A stretch of DNA of 64,000 bases from an uncultured Prevotellaceae bacterium (GCA_946188395.1 CAMHUU010000002.1:62001-126000); one strand, 5' to 3'. Positions 33,249 through 43,128 are shown, counted from the first letter of the stretch. The notes: a model not told the origin generated them from the letters alone. A program made the numbers and translations.

Positions 33249-34196
33249 ATGAAGATAGGAACAATAGACTTGGGCGAGCGCCCAGTGTTGTTGGCGCCGA
33301 TGGAGGACGTGACGGACATTGGGTTCCGCATGCTGTGCAAACGCTTTGGAGCCTCGATGGTGTATACGGAGTTTGTGTCGGCTGAGGCGCTGGTGCGCGA
33401 TGTGAAGTCGACGGTGAAGAAGCTGACCATCAGCGACGAGGAGCGCCCCGTGGGCATTCAGATCTACGGACGCGACGTGGACGCGATGGTGGAAGCAGCG
33501 AAAATTGTCGAGCAGGCTGGACCGGACCTGATCGACCTGAACTTCGGCTGTCCGGTGAAGAAGGTGGCAGGCAAGGGCGCAGGAGCCGGTATGCTGCAAA
33601 ACATCCCGAAGATGCTGGAGATTACGCAAAAAGTGGTGGATGCCGTCAGTCTGCCTGTGACGGCAAAGACCCGTCTGGGCTGGAACCACGAACAGCTCAT
33701 CATCACTACGCTGGCCGAGCAGTTGCAGGACTGCGGCATCCAGGCACTGACCATTCATGGTCGCACGCGGAGCCAGATGTATACGGGCGAAGCCGACTGG
33801 ACGCTTATTGGCGAGGTGAAGCGTAATCCCCGCATCCACATCCCCATTATTGGCAATGGCGACATCAAGTCGTTGGACGATGCCGATAGGGCGTTCGACA
33901 CGTATGGCGTCGATGGCGTGATGATTGGTCGCGCCACATTTGGCTGCCCCTGGATATTCAGTCGCCAGCAGCTGACGCTGGACGAGAAGATTGACGTGTT
34001 GGAAGAGCAGTTGCGCATTAACGTAGAGCGCATCGACGAGTATCGCGGCATTCTGCACACGCGTCGCCATCTGGCCGCATCGCCCGTGTTTAAAGGCATT
34101 CCCAATTTCCGTGAGACACGTATCGCGATGTTGAGGGCAGAAAAAAAGGATGACCTATTGGCCATCCTTGAACGTTGTCGCGAGGAATTGCGGTAG
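33249..34196 (+). CDS. dusB: tRNA-dihydrouridine synthase
   Basis: A 315-aa flavoenzyme that reduces uridine in tRNA D-loops using NADPH. It is a FMN-binding TIM barrel with LLAPMEDVTDIGFR at the N-terminus, catalytic Cys101 in LNFGCPVKKVAGKGAGAGML, KTRLGW and IHGRTRSQMYTG, then NGDIKS and GVMIGRATFGCPW near the phosphate site. Length fits DusB. It follows the FISUMP-like gene by eight bases and meets the convergent pectin methylesterase gene with a 7-base gap, leaving no room for a separate terminator. Confidence 0.93.
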   Translation: MKIGTIDLGERPVLLAPMEDVTDIGFRMLCKRFGASMVYTEFVSAEALVRDVKSTVKKLTISDEERPVGIQIYGRDVDAMVEAAKIVEQAGPDLIDLNFGCPVKKVAGKGAGAGMLQNIPKMLEITQKVVDAVSLPVTAKTRLGWNHEQLIITTLAEQLQDCGIQALTIHGRTRSQMYTGEADWTLIGEVKRNPRIHIPIIGNGDIKSLDDADRAFDTYGVDGVMIGRATFGCPWIFSRQQLTLDEKIDVLEEQLRINVERIDEYRGILHTRRHLAASPVFKGIPNFRETRIAMLRAEKKDDLLAILERCREELR

Positions 34197-34203
34197 ACTT
34201 TCC

Positions 34204-37200
34204 TCACTTTACCATTACCTTACGCACGGTACCGTCGCTCATGCGCACGATGTTCAGGCCGTGTTGCAACTGGCTGACCAAGCGTCCGTCCAGCGTATAA
34301 TAGGCTGAAGGCTGTTGGCTAATGGCTGTTGGCTTCGAGTCAATGGCTGTCGTGGCGTTGGCTGTTGCCTTCTGGCTCAGTCCGCCAAACTCGTTGACAG
34401 CCTGCACCTGCCACAGGTCACCCTCAGTATAGCCGTCGAAGGAAGTCTCCTTGGTGAAACCAGCTACCTCGCCATTCTTCGTCACCACGTAACAGATGGC
34501 GTAGGGCACAGCCTGCCACGAGAGCGTCGAGCCCTCGCCCTTGACTTGAGGAGCGTCGCAAGCCTCGCAGAGCAGGTCGGGCTGCCAACCGTCGTTACCG
34601 CTCATGACGTTCTTCAGCGTATATTGTGCAGCCTCCTCGGCAGTCAGCGTGTTCTTCACGTCGAACTTTTCCACTTTTTGTGTCTTTTCGGCATCAGCCC
34701 AGTAGTAATAGTACGATTCGCGCTGGCTCAGATCCAACGGATTACCGTTGGCATCGACCGTGTTGTACTCAGCCCAAAGTTCGGGCAGACCACCCATCGT
34801 GTTGTACCAGCCTTTGGCAGGGATGTTGACGAAGGTCTGCGTGTTGATGTACACCGTCTTGGGAGAGCCGTGCCAGGGGCGCCCGAGCCACACATCGGTC
34901 ACGTCGACACCCTTGTGGGCACGGATGATGTTGTTCTGGAACACATAGCCCCACTGAGTCTCAGCGGTGTGCCAAGGAGCCACAATGTAACCACCCGAAG
35001 GACGGTTGATCTCGATGGTGTCGCCATCCAGATAGACATCACCGCCATTGTAGATGAAGTCGACAGCACCCTCGATGAGCGAGTTCTTGATGTAGTGACG
35101 GTTCTTCTGGGTAGAAGTGGTAATCCAGGTGTCCTGATAAGAGAGCAGGGCTACATTGTTCAGCGCGATGCGGTCGCCCTGTGTATTCAGAGCCAAAGCC
35201 TGCGGACCAGCCTGTTTCTCGTGTCCATACGAGTTCTCGAGGGTGATGTTCTCGAAGAAGATGTTGCTGGCATTGACCACTACTGTTGCGCCTACGCTAA
35301 CGTGTACTGCATTGTCGCCACCACAGAGCTTGTCGTCGAGGATGACAGCCTTGTCGCGGTCCTGTCCGATGATGTGCAGATAGGGTTTCTTGGCAGGAAT
35401 ATCGATATGTTCCTTATATTGTCCGTTTTTGACGAAGATGAGCCAAGGCTTGGCACGTCCCTCAGGAGCAGCGTCGATAGCACCTTGCAGCGTAGTATAG
35501 TCGCCAGAGCCGTCGCTGGCCACTACAGCGTCGTAGAGACGAGCCTCTGGCTGGGTACGCTCCATCGTGGTGAAGGTTATCTCAGTAGCAGCAACCGCCT
35601 TGCCACCGCGAGAGGTCAGCACGCCCTCGGGCATCTGGAAGGTGTATTGTGTAGCATACTTCAGTCCGCTATACTTGAAGATGGCCGTCTTGCCGCTGAT
35701 GACAGGGGCAATCTCCTCGCCAGCTAGCGTAGCAGCACCATTGCCAGCTTTTATCTTGTTGTCGAATGTCAGGATGACAGAGCCGCTGGCACTGACACCC
35801 GTAGCATTCTGGGCAGGATTGCTGCTGACCAGCACGGGCACTGCATCGGCAGCGCCAGTGGTTTCAGCCAGCACGAAGACATCGGTGAGCATAGTGCCGT
35901 CGTTGGTGCTTTCGACACCTACCTTCGGAGAGGTGTAGTCGGGCATGAAGCGGATGTAGACACGCTGCTGGTCATTGGCCTCGGCAGGCAAATCGAATTC
36001 GCCGTCAGTCCAACCGCGGTTAGGCAACTCGTAGGTGCCAAACTTGGTGAATGTCGTACCGTCAGTACTATACTCGGCATTGATGATGCTGTAGGCGTTA
36101 TAGTCGTCGCCCACGGCAGCAGAGAGCTTCAGATTCTGATAGCCCTTGGAAGAGAAAGAAATCTCGAAGTACCAGTTGTCGGCAATGGGGCGCCATACAC
36201 GGATGCCGTAGCGGCCCTGAACCTTACCTGTGGCCACACCATTGGCCAGCCAGCTGGTAGTCTCACCAGCAGCATTGCGCAGCGACAGCATACCGGCATT
36301 CTCGGAGTCAGCAGCATAGTCGGCAGCACGGTCGCTCTTGGGAGCATCCTGATAGAGATCCCAACCTACGATGTAGTCGACAGCGGAGAAAGTGGCAGTG
36401 AAGTTCTTCTCGCCATCCATCTTCACATCGCGTTCCATCGTGGTAGTGTTGTCTTCCCAGTTGGTGAAGGTCAGGATGCGGTTATTCTGAGCAGCCAACT
36501 TCACATCGGTGCCTTCCTCGTAGTAGTGAACACCTTCTACAACGTTACCTTCTGGCGTGAACTGCACTAGATTGGCATTGGCGCCGCCCTCGAGTTTCAG
36601 ATTGAGGGCATAGACATTCTTCTTGGTATATTGGGCTATCAGCGTGGTGTTGGCCTTGATTTCAAAACTATAGGGATTGTCTGTCGAAATGACGTTGCCA
36701 TCGGCATCAGTCCAGCCAGTGAAGTGGTAGCCAAAGTTCTCAGTAGCAGCTACTGTCAGCTTGGTGCCTTCGTCAAATTCAGCACCTGCGGGATTGCACG
36801 ACACGCTACCAGCGCCTTCCATACCCAGTTTTACACTCATGGTATAAGTAGGAACGGCCTCAGGAGTACCACTAATGTCACCAGTGACAACCACGTTGCC
36901 AAAGCCGTATTCCTTGTTGGAGGCCAAACTATAAACTCTGATTTTCAGTACCAGTCCGTCACTTCCGACCGTCAATTGCGACAGGTCGTAGCTGAGTGAC
37001 GAGAATTCGTTGTTACGCTCTGGGTTGATGCCTGTGGCAAGTGTGGTCTCGCTGCCACCGGTTATGGCCACAACGTCAAACTTTCCACCACCGGTGCCCC
37101 ATTTCGATGATTCAAAGGCAAACGACTTGGGAGCAAAGGTCAGTCCCTTCTTGGGTTTGATGGTGAAGGTCAGTGCATCGTCATCATTAGCTGCAGCAGC

Positions 37201-37467
37201 ATTATGGTTCGATGGTTTGTAGAGCGTCTGCTGCGAGGTTCCGGCAGCACGCTGCTGCGAAACAATCAGCTTGCCATAGTCGAACTCGGCCACGCTAAAC
37301 AGCCCTGCTTTCTTTACCTCAGCAGCTGTGGCATCGTCTGTACCCTTGCCCAAAGGCCATGAGAGCGTAAAGTCCTTCTCATTGACGCTCTCCTGCGCTG
37401 CCGCCATCATCGGCAGCAGTGCAAAGAGCGTTACTAACAATTGCATAAAAGAAGATTTGATCTTCAT
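34204..37467 (-). CDS. Secreted multidomain pectin methylesterase (CE8)
   Basis: A 1087-aa exported protein (signal peptide ending MMAAAQ). Order of parts: a beta-rich N domain (about residues 25-195); a divergent InlB-type repeat region (about 200-360, FGYHFTGWTDADGN); a second beta-sandwich (about 365-535); a bacterial Ig-like domain (about 545-635, VLVSSNPAQNATGVSASG); and the CE8 parallel beta-helix (about 645-960). CE8 motifs are SGDYTTLQGAIDAAP, GPQALALN, SYQDTW (about 777), EGAVDFIYNGG with the catalytic Asp, and WLGRPWHG. It de-esterifies homogalacturonan. A fibronectin-like piece and the tail YTLDGRLV...GLNIVRM end it, and the linker before the tail is encoded by GGCTGTTGGCTAAT-type repeats. 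It lies 29 bases after the CE12 gene. Confidence 0.92.
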   Translation of the reverse strand: MKIKSSFMQLLVTLFALLPMMAAAQESVNEKDFTLSWPLGKGTDDATAAEVKKAGLFSVAEFDYGKLIVSQQRAAGTSQQTLYKPSNHNAAAANDDDALTFTIKPKKGLTFAPKSFAFESSKWGTGGGKFDVVAITGGSETTLATGINPERNNEFSSLSYDLSQLTVGSDGLVLKIRVYSLASNKEYGFGNVVVTGDISGTPEAVPTYTMSVKLGMEGAGSVSCNPAGAEFDEGTKLTVAATENFGYHFTGWTDADGNVISTDNPYSFEIKANTTLIAQYTKKNVYALNLKLEGGANANLVQFTPEGNVVEGVHYYEEGTDVKLAAQNNRILTFTNWEDNTTTMERDVKMDGEKNFTATFSAVDYIVGWDLYQDAPKSDRAADYAADSENAGMLSLRNAAGETTSWLANGVATGKVQGRYGIRVWRPIADNWYFEISFSSKGYQNLKLSAAVGDDYNAYSIINAEYSTDGTTFTKFGTYELPNRGWTDGEFDLPAEANDQQRVYIRFMPDYTSPKVGVESTNDGTMLTDVFVLAETTGAADAVPVLVSSNPAQNATGVSASGSVILTFDNKIKAGNGAATLAGEEIAPVISGKTAIFKYSGLKYATQYTFQMPEGVLTSRGGKAVAATEITFTTMERTQPEARLYDAVVASDGSGDYTTLQGAIDAAPEGRAKPWLIFVKNGQYKEHIDIPAKKPYLHIIGQDRDKAVILDDKLCGGDNAVHVSVGATVVVNASNIFFENITLENSYGHEKQAGPQALALNTQGDRIALNNVALLSYQDTWITTSTQKNRHYIKNSLIEGAVDFIYNGGDVYLDGDTIEINRPSGGYIVAPWHTAETQWGYVFQNNIIRAHKGVDVTDVWLGRPWHGSPKTVYINTQTFVNIPAKGWYNTMGGLPELWAEYNTVDANGNPLDLSQRESYYYYWADAEKTQKVEKFDVKNTLTAEEAAQYTLKNVMSGNDGWQPDLLCEACDAPQVKGEGSTLSWQAVPYAICYVVTKNGEVAGFTKETSFDGYTEGDLWQVQAVNEFGGLSQKATANATTAIDSKPTAISQQPSAYYTLDGRLVSQLQHGLNIVRMSDGTVRKVMVK
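34303..34370 (-). repeat. In-frame GGCTGTTGGC repeat in the CE8 linker
   Basis: Units of GGCTGTTGGCTAAT or GGCTGT encode TANATTAIDSKPTAISQQPS between the last domain and the C-terminal tail. A related repeat lies at the same place in the CE12 gene (37599-37632). Confidence 0.6.
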
Positions 37468-37496
37468 TAAAATTAGTAGTTTTGATTGTTATGATA

Positions 37497-39377
37497 TTAT
37501 AATATGATTTTCTTGGTGGTACCGTTAGCCATGCGAACAATGTTCATTCCACGACGGAGCGATGGCTGCTCGCGTCCGTCAAGGGTAAAAAAAGCGATGG
37601 GCTGTTGGCTATTGGCTGTTGACAGTTGGCTGATACCTGTGGTAGTATCTACTGCTATGCCATGAATGGTGAGGTCGCTGAGACAGATGGTCTTACCCGT
37701 TGCGGCACCATTGTACCAGGGATATACACGGACCAACAGTTTCTGACCATCCTTGACGGTAAGCACAGGCTTGGTCTCGACAAACTGAGGATTGTTGGCA
37801 GGCATCTTCTTCATCTCGAAAATGGTGGTGCGCGTCTCGAAATTGTCTGTAGAATAGTAGACGTGGCAGCACATGCCGTTACCACCGCAGCCAGCTACGA
37901 AGAGCGATATGAGGTCAATCTTCAGTTCCATACCCGCAGAAGGCTTGATACCCCACTGGATATAGCGGTCTGGATTATCGTCGATTTCATCGGCAGGCCA
38001 GGCATCACCAGCAATCAGATTGCGCTGCATCTTGCGCGAAGCGTCATAGCCCGTCCATTCTGGCCATTCGGTTTTGGCGTTGGGATTGGAGTAACGCTGC
38101 ACATACATACCCTGAAAACTCTGAGCAATAGCTGTTGCAGGGCCCGTCAACTCATAAGTGTCGTCCTTTTCCAGACGCCAGTAGGCATTGACCTCCGCAC
38201 CGCCTTCCAGCACAACAGCCGTAGCAATGACGGGAATCTCGATGGTCTTATCGCCCTGAGTGATGGTGATAGTTCCGTTGAAATCACCGTTTTCTGCCAG
38301 CATGACCTGTGCGTAGAACGTCTTCACCAGTGTTGAAGCGGTATAGGTAACCGTCAGCGACTGCTGCCAATCGGTTTTGTCGGTAGAGAGCTTGATGCCC
38401 TCGGAGGCCGTGATGCTTACAGAGCCCTCTTCAGGAGACAATCCGAAGCCATTCAGCGTGAACTCCTTCGTCAGTGTCTGTCCTTTATAGGCCTCGCCGA
38501 AATCGCCAGTGGCAGGAGCGACGGTAAGATCTGTGGGCAGAATGATGTCATCGGCCATGATGCCCTGAGCCTTCATCAGACGGGCACACTCGCGAGCTAC
38601 CAATAGGGCACCAGTGGTGTTGAAGTGGGTAGAGCCCTGACCATCGAACAGATACTCGTGGCATTTTGCGTCGCCATAACTCTCATAAAGCGTAGCAGTT
38701 GCTGTGGTGAGGTCGATAAAGCTGACACCCTTTTCCTGAGCCAGCTGCTCAGAGTGGTAGGCATAGTCCATCGTGTGGTCGTCAGCGGCAAGCTTGGTGC
38801 CGTCCTTGGGACCTTGTTCCGTCAGTACCTTGTAGCTGTCGCCCAAGTCGTGACGTCCATTGCGCTTAATCTTCGAACCGCTGAAGTAGCTGCGGCACAC
38901 GGGCGAACATATAATAGGTGTGGCACCAAGGGCTTTCACCTCGTCGACAATCTTGCCGAGCCATTCCTTGTAAGTCGTCGAAGGCACTGTGCCACGCAGG
39001 TCGACAGCGGCTGCTGCCGTCGCATCATCAATGCTCTCGTAGTAGGCTTTCAGGGCATAGCCGTCCATGCCGCTGTTCTTCTCGTCGTTATGCCCAAAGG
39101 TGATGATGACGTAGTCGCCAGCCTCGACATTCTTCTTGGCTGTCTGCCAGAGCTCGTTATAGCCACCACGGGAGTCACGTCCTCCCTTGGCATAATTGAT
39201 GCTGGTCCAGCCGTTGGTGAGGAAGTTTCCAAAATACATACCCCAGCCGCGTGTGACGGTGGACGACTCGTCGTAGGGTGCCATGGTGGAGTCACCCAAG
39301 GTGTGTACTTTCTTGGCGTAGGATGCTGTGCAAAGCATCACCACCAAAGTCATCAGGAGTAGAAATTTTGTTTTCAT
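37497..39377 (-). CDS. Secreted rhamnogalacturonan acetylesterase-like enzyme (CE12)
   Basis: A 626-aa exported SGNH hydrolase (signal peptide MKTKFLLLMTLVVMLCTASYA). The catalytic domain covers about residues 22-275: nucleophile Ser30 in LGDSTMAPY, NYAKGGRDSRGG, the GHND block in ITFGHNDEKN, and DGQGSTHFNTTG with the Asp/His pair. It removes acetyl groups from rhamnogalacturonan. Two beta domains follow (about 285-590), then a C-terminal tail FFTLDGREQ...RGMNIVRM. It is first gene of an operon with the CE8 methylesterase, led by the 39417-39424 promoter, and lies beside a sensor-regulator gene that may control it. Confidence 0.9.
   Translation of the reverse strand: MKTKFLLLMTLVVMLCTASYAKKVHTLGDSTMAPYDESSTVTRGWGMYFGNFLTNGWTSINYAKGGRDSRGGYNELWQTAKKNVEAGDYVIITFGHNDEKNSGMDGYALKAYYESIDDATAAAAVDLRGTVPSTTYKEWLGKIVDEVKALGATPIICSPVCRSYFSGSKIKRNGRHDLGDSYKVLTEQGPKDGTKLAADDHTMDYAYHSEQLAQEKGVSFIDLTTATATLYESYGDAKCHEYLFDGQGSTHFNTTGALLVARECARLMKAQGIMADDIILPTDLTVAPATGDFGEAYKGQTLTKEFTLNGFGLSPEEGSVSITASEGIKLSTDKTDWQQSLTVTYTASTLVKTFYAQVMLAENGDFNGTITITQGDKTIEIPVIATAVVLEGGAEVNAYWRLEKDDTYELTGPATAIAQSFQGMYVQRYSNPNAKTEWPEWTGYDASRKMQRNLIAGDAWPADEIDDNPDRYIQWGIKPSAGMELKIDLISLFVAGCGGNGMCCHVYYSTDNFETRTTIFEMKKMPANNPQFVETKPVLTVKDGQKLLVRVYPWYNGAATGKTICLSDLTIHGIAVDTTTGISQLSTANSQQPIAFFTLDGREQPSLRRGMNIVRMANGTTKKIIL
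37599..37632 (-). repeat. In-frame GGCTGTTGGCTATTGGC repeat before the CE12 tail
   Basis: Encodes QLSTANSQQPIA immediately before the conserved tail. Same family as 34303-34370. Confidence 0.6.
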
Positions 39378-39416
39378 TTTGCAGTTTGTTTTGATTCGTT
39401 ATTCGATTTCTGACTG

Positions 39417-39424
39417 CAAAAGTA
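39417..39424 (-). promoter_or_regulatory. -7 box (TACTTTTG) for the CE12-CE8 operon
   Basis: Reverse TAnnTTTG, 39 bases upstream of the CE12 ATG, in the 168-base gap after the sensor-regulator gene. Confidence 0.6.
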
Positions 39425-39545
39425 GTATGTTTTTTCGATGAAATGGGGTGATTATTGCATCAAACAAGTATGAAAAATGCGTCAAAATGCATATTTCTAC
39501 CATTATTGACGTGTGATTACACCCTGAAGTCGCATTTTCTGATTG

Positions 39546-41921
39546 TTAGTCAGCGTGTGGTGTTGTCTTATATTCAGAAGGTGATTTCCCTGTACTTTGT
39601 TTAAAACAGCGGCTGAAGTATTTGGGGTCCGAGAATCCACAAGCGTATGCTACTTCAGCGATGCTTTTATCCGTTTCGCGCAACAACTTGCAGGCATGCT
39701 TCGTACGTGCTTCGCGTAGCAAATCCTGAGGAGTGATACCCATCGTCTGCTTCAATTTGCGCTGTAGACCAGAACGGCTGGTTGCTGCTGCCGATGCCAT
39801 GTCGCCAACAGAAGTATCTGCATTCGACAGGTTCGCCTCGATAAAATCCATGACGCGTTTGAGCATGGGGTCATATGCAGCATGATCCGTTTGGGAACGA
39901 GTCTGCTGGGCAGTTTCTGGGCCGTTTTCTGTTTTGACTTCCAAGAGAGCCAGATAAGCCTCCAGTGTCTCCCGCTGTTTCCGTTTGATGCGGCGTATAT
40001 ATAATAAGGTGTAGGCTATCCCAAGAAGTGTACCTGCCACTAGCAACAAGATGAGCAGACGTCCCCAAGCGGATTCAAAGAAGGTTGGTTGGACGATAAT
40101 GGTTAGGGTGCGTATGTTATCCTGCCACAAGCCATCGGCATTGGTGGAGCGAATCTCCAACTGATAGGTTCCTGGCTCTAAGTCTAGCAGCGTAGCGGAA
40201 CGTCCGTGACCAATGTAGTTCCATTCGGTGTGGTGTTGAAGACGGAAAGCATAACTGATGCGCTCTGCTGCACAATAGTCGATGGCGGCAAAATGTACCG
40301 TGACACTTCGCTCGTGGGGTTGTAGCGTCAAAGTGTCTAAGTAGGCAACCCCCAGATTCTCACTGCCTCCTTGTATGGAAATGCCCGTCAAAACCAGCCG
40401 AGGACTGTATGTCTGTTGGCGCATCTGGTCTGTGGAAGTGATAAAGGCTCCGTCCATCAGTCCGAAAAGCCATCTTCCTTTGCTGAGTTGAAGGGGATGG
40501 GCATCAGAGAAACGATAATCAGCATTGAAGTATCGGGCATCCAGTTGTCTGTAGTGTCCCATGCTGTCAATCATCGCTATCAGATGGCTGCTGACCATCA
40601 GCATGTTTCCCTCGTCCATAGGGGTCAGTGACATAATCACATCCGACGGCAACCTGTTGTTGCCGGCCGTGTAATGTTGGAAAGTCAATGTGTCGGCCAG
40701 CAAATCAGAACCTTCGATGCTGTTAATGCCACCACTTTCTGTACTGACATAGATGCGTCCGTCGAACCCTGTCATCATATTCATGATGGCACTACTGCTC
40801 AAACTGGTTGCACGATTCGACTCGCGCAGATGTCGATGAAACCGCATTTTATGGGCATCCTGTTCCAGTTTGGCAATAATCAACCCCTCTGTGGTAGCTG
40901 CCATCATGACCTCTCCTTGTTGGACCAACAGCAGATTACGCACTCGTTGAGCCACCTCTTTGGGATAGCCTTTGGGCGTGTAAAATTGCAGCTGGTCTTT
41001 CTGAGACAACGCAGCATAGTAGAGTCCACCACCTAGCGTCGCTACCCATAGCCGTCTGAAACGGTCTTCACATATGCTATATACATTCTGATCGGGAAGA
41101 TTCGTAAAATGGGTAATCTTAAAAACGCCTGCTGATGTCTCTTGTAAACGGAATAGTCCATCGGGTTTGGAGCCTAACCAAAGGGTTCCATCCATTGTCT
41201 GGTACATACAATAAACAGGAGATCCAAAGGTAGTATAACTGTGATGTAATCGTCCGTCTTTACCCAAATAGCCTAACAGTTGGTCGTCAGCGTAAGAGTA
41301 AATGCGCACGGCCCCATCGCCCCTAGTACACACCCAATAGCGTTGATGATTGTCTTTAAACAAACACTTTACCTCCGCTTGGGGTTCTATGTCGATTCGC
41401 TTTGTATGTTGGACGACAGCCGTCTCTTTTTTCAAGCCAGAAGGGGTAATGGCCCATTCGTTACCCTGCCGATCGGTTAGGGCAAAGGAAGTGAGTCCGT
41501 CGTCATACCTTACGGACTTACTCGTGCGGTAACGTTTGATGTCGTCTGCGATGTTGGTGGCTGCGCTGTCGCTCAGATTGCTGAAACGATAAGTATGTGT
41601 GTCGAACAGATAGTAGTCCTCATCTACGCGGCATACCATCTGACCGTCAGGTCTAAGGGCGATGTCTCGAAACCTGTCTGTCGTCATGCGACAGCCGTCA
41701 CCCATTTGTGCCTTGAACGTTTGAAATTCGTAACCGTCATAGCGACACAAGCCATTCCATGTTGCCAGCCAAATGAACCCCAGTTCGTCTTGCAACAACT
41801 GAGTGATATGGGCATGTGGCAACCCGTCTTCTTCGTCATAATAAGTAACTTTGCATGGTGGCTGTCCTGATAAAGTCAGCCATCCTGTACAAACGATGAT
41901 GAAGAAGGTCAGATGCCTCAT
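39546..41921 (-). CDS. One-piece sensor-regulator: periplasmic propellers, Y_Y_Y domain, membrane segment, AraC-type HTH
   Basis: A 791-aa protein. A signal or anchor at residues 1-20 is followed by a beta-propeller sensor (about 25-540, with Reg_prop-like GFIWLATWNGLCRYDG and LWVATLGGGLYYA) and a Y_Y_Y-type Ig domain (about 545-620). A membrane segment follows (about 625-648, RLLILLLVAGTLLGIAYTLLYI), then an AraC helix-turn-helix (about 690-785, IAEVAYACGFSDPKYFSRCFKQSTG). It resembles a hybrid two-component system but lacks the histidine kinase, phosphoacceptor and receiver domains. Ligand binding outside would thus act directly on DNA from the membrane. It starts one base after the CE2 gene and faces the CE12-CE8 operon, so control of pectin genes is likely but inferred. 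Confidence 0.88.
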   Translation of the reverse strand: MRHLTFFIIVCTGWLTLSGQPPCKVTYYDEEDGLPHAHITQLLQDELGFIWLATWNGLCRYDGYEFQTFKAQMGDGCRMTTDRFRDIALRPDGQMVCRVDEDYYLFDTHTYRFSNLSDSAATNIADDIKRYRTSKSVRYDDGLTSFALTDRQGNEWAITPSGLKKETAVVQHTKRIDIEPQAEVKCLFKDNHQRYWVCTRGDGAVRIYSYADDQLLGYLGKDGRLHHSYTTFGSPVYCMYQTMDGTLWLGSKPDGLFRLQETSAGVFKITHFTNLPDQNVYSICEDRFRRLWVATLGGGLYYAALSQKDQLQFYTPKGYPKEVAQRVRNLLLVQQGEVMMAATTEGLIIAKLEQDAHKMRFHRHLRESNRATSLSSSAIMNMMTGFDGRIYVSTESGGINSIEGSDLLADTLTFQHYTAGNNRLPSDVIMSLTPMDEGNMLMVSSHLIAMIDSMGHYRQLDARYFNADYRFSDAHPLQLSKGRWLFGLMDGAFITSTDQMRQQTYSPRLVLTGISIQGGSENLGVAYLDTLTLQPHERSVTVHFAAIDYCAAERISYAFRLQHHTEWNYIGHGRSATLLDLEPGTYQLEIRSTNADGLWQDNIRTLTIIVQPTFFESAWGRLLILLLVAGTLLGIAYTLLYIRRIKRKQRETLEAYLALLEVKTENGPETAQQTRSQTDHAAYDPMLKRVMDFIEANLSNADTSVGDMASAAATSRSGLQRKLKQTMGITPQDLLREARTKHACKLLRETDKSIAEVAYACGFSDPKYFSRCFKQSTGKSPSEYKTTPHAD

Positions 41922-41922
41922 T

Positions 41923-43053
41923 TTAGAACCAATTCATCAGTTTGCGGAGGTAGGCTGTCAGTTCGCCGGCCATCTTTTCATCCTGATAGATGTTGGGGTG
42001 CCAGTCGTTGCCATAGAACGCATTGCCGTCGATGGGAGACATATCGAAACGATAGACTTCTTTGTCGCCAGCCTTCTGGGCTTCGGCTGTGACTTCGTCC
42101 AACAATTTTTGGGCAAGTTGCAGTTCCTGATTATACAGCATGGAACCTGTTAGGAACACGATTTTTGCCTTGGGGTTATGCTGGCGAACCAACTTCAGCA
42201 GTTTCTGATAGCCCTGCTTCAGTAATGTGGCGTCGTAGTTGTTTGTCGAGAGGTCGTTGGTGCCGAGGTTAATGCAGACAACATCGGGTTGATAGCGGTT
42301 GAAATCCCACTTTTCCCTCAGGAATGTTGCTTCCTTGCGGAGTTCAGGTTTCCATGCATAACCTGTAAATTCGTATTGTACGGGCATATGGGATTCGGGA
42401 TTACCCGTTTTCGGACCATCGTAGTTGCGGTAGGCGCCAATGCCGCTGCGTGCTACTACCCAGTGCTGGGCCTCGAGGTTACGGGCAGTAATGGAGGCAT
42501 ATGAGTAATAATGGTTCTCAGTGGCATAGTCGAAATGCTCTTCCTTCTTCAGTCCCTCGTTACCATAGCCGCAAGTGATGGAATTGCCGATGAATTCGAT
42601 CTTTCTTGACGGAAGTTGGGGGGCGTCAACCAACTGACGACCTTTGTCTAATACAAAACCCCAAAACTCAGGGAAGAACTCGTAGCCCTCGATAACATAC
42701 ATCAGGCGCACCAGATGACGACCTTCAGGTAATGCTGTTGCCAGTGTCACCACAGAGTCGCGCTCTCCGCGAAAAGCCACCTTGAATGGTTCAGCCCCGT
42801 CAATCTGTGCCACGAAATAGCCACTTTGGGGTTTGGCAATCATGCGTAGTGACGTGCCTTCGAATGCTGCGATGATTTGCACACCTGGAAAGTTCCATGC
42901 CGGACGCTCTGGATTGGTGAAACTGATGCGTCCCGTATACAAAATATGTGGGTCGGTGGGTTTGATGACTGTTCCTTTCAGGGGAACGGTAATAATGGCA
43001 TTGACTCCCAGAGTAGTCAAGAACATCAAAAAAGCAAAGAAAGTACGTTTCAT
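41923..43053 (-). CDS. Secreted CE2-like acetylesterase (jelly-roll + SGNH)
   Basis: The start is the ATG at 43053 (MKRTFFAFLMFLTTLGVNA, signal peptide), because the promoter at 43078-43085 lies within the longer open frame. The protein has 376 aa. An N-terminal jelly-roll (about residues 20-150: ILYTGRISFTNPERPAWNFPG) precedes an SGNH domain with Ser in IEFIGNSITCGYG (about 163), VARSGIGAY, INLGTNDLS and DWHPNIYQDEK. This two-domain order is that of CE2 acetyl-xylan/mannan esterases. It is the first gene of a pair with the sensor-regulator (one-base gap) and divergent from ruvB. Confidence 0.87.
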   Translation of the reverse strand: MKRTFFAFLMFLTTLGVNAIITVPLKGTVIKPTDPHILYTGRISFTNPERPAWNFPGVQIIAAFEGTSLRMIAKPQSGYFVAQIDGAEPFKVAFRGERDSVVTLATALPEGRHLVRLMYVIEGYEFFPEFWGFVLDKGRQLVDAPQLPSRKIEFIGNSITCGYGNEGLKKEEHFDYATENHYYSYASITARNLEAQHWVVARSGIGAYRNYDGPKTGNPESHMPVQYEFTGYAWKPELRKEATFLREKWDFNRYQPDVVCINLGTNDLSTNNYDATLLKQGYQKLLKLVRQHNPKAKIVFLTGSMLYNQELQLAQKLLDEVTAEAQKAGDKEVYRFDMSPIDGNAFYGNDWHPNIYQDEKMAGELTAYLRKLMNWF

Positions 43054-43077
43054 AAGTAGATTTTTGTTATTTGGGCG

Positions 43078-43085
43078 CAAAATTA
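43078..43085 (-). promoter_or_regulatory. -7 box (TAATTTTG) for the CE2/regulator pair
   Basis: Reverse TAnnTTTG, 25 bases upstream of the CE2 ATG. It supports the shorter start. Confidence 0.65.
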
Positions 43086-43098
43086 CAAAAAATATGCT

Positions 43099-43106
43099 TA
43101 ACTTTG
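43099..43106 (+). promoter_or_regulatory. -7 box (TAACTTTG) for ruvB
   Basis: Forward TAnnTTTG, 23 bases before the ruvB ATG, divergent from the CE2 promoter. Confidence 0.7.
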
Positions 43107-43128
43107 CACACAAAAGCAAGAAAAAATC

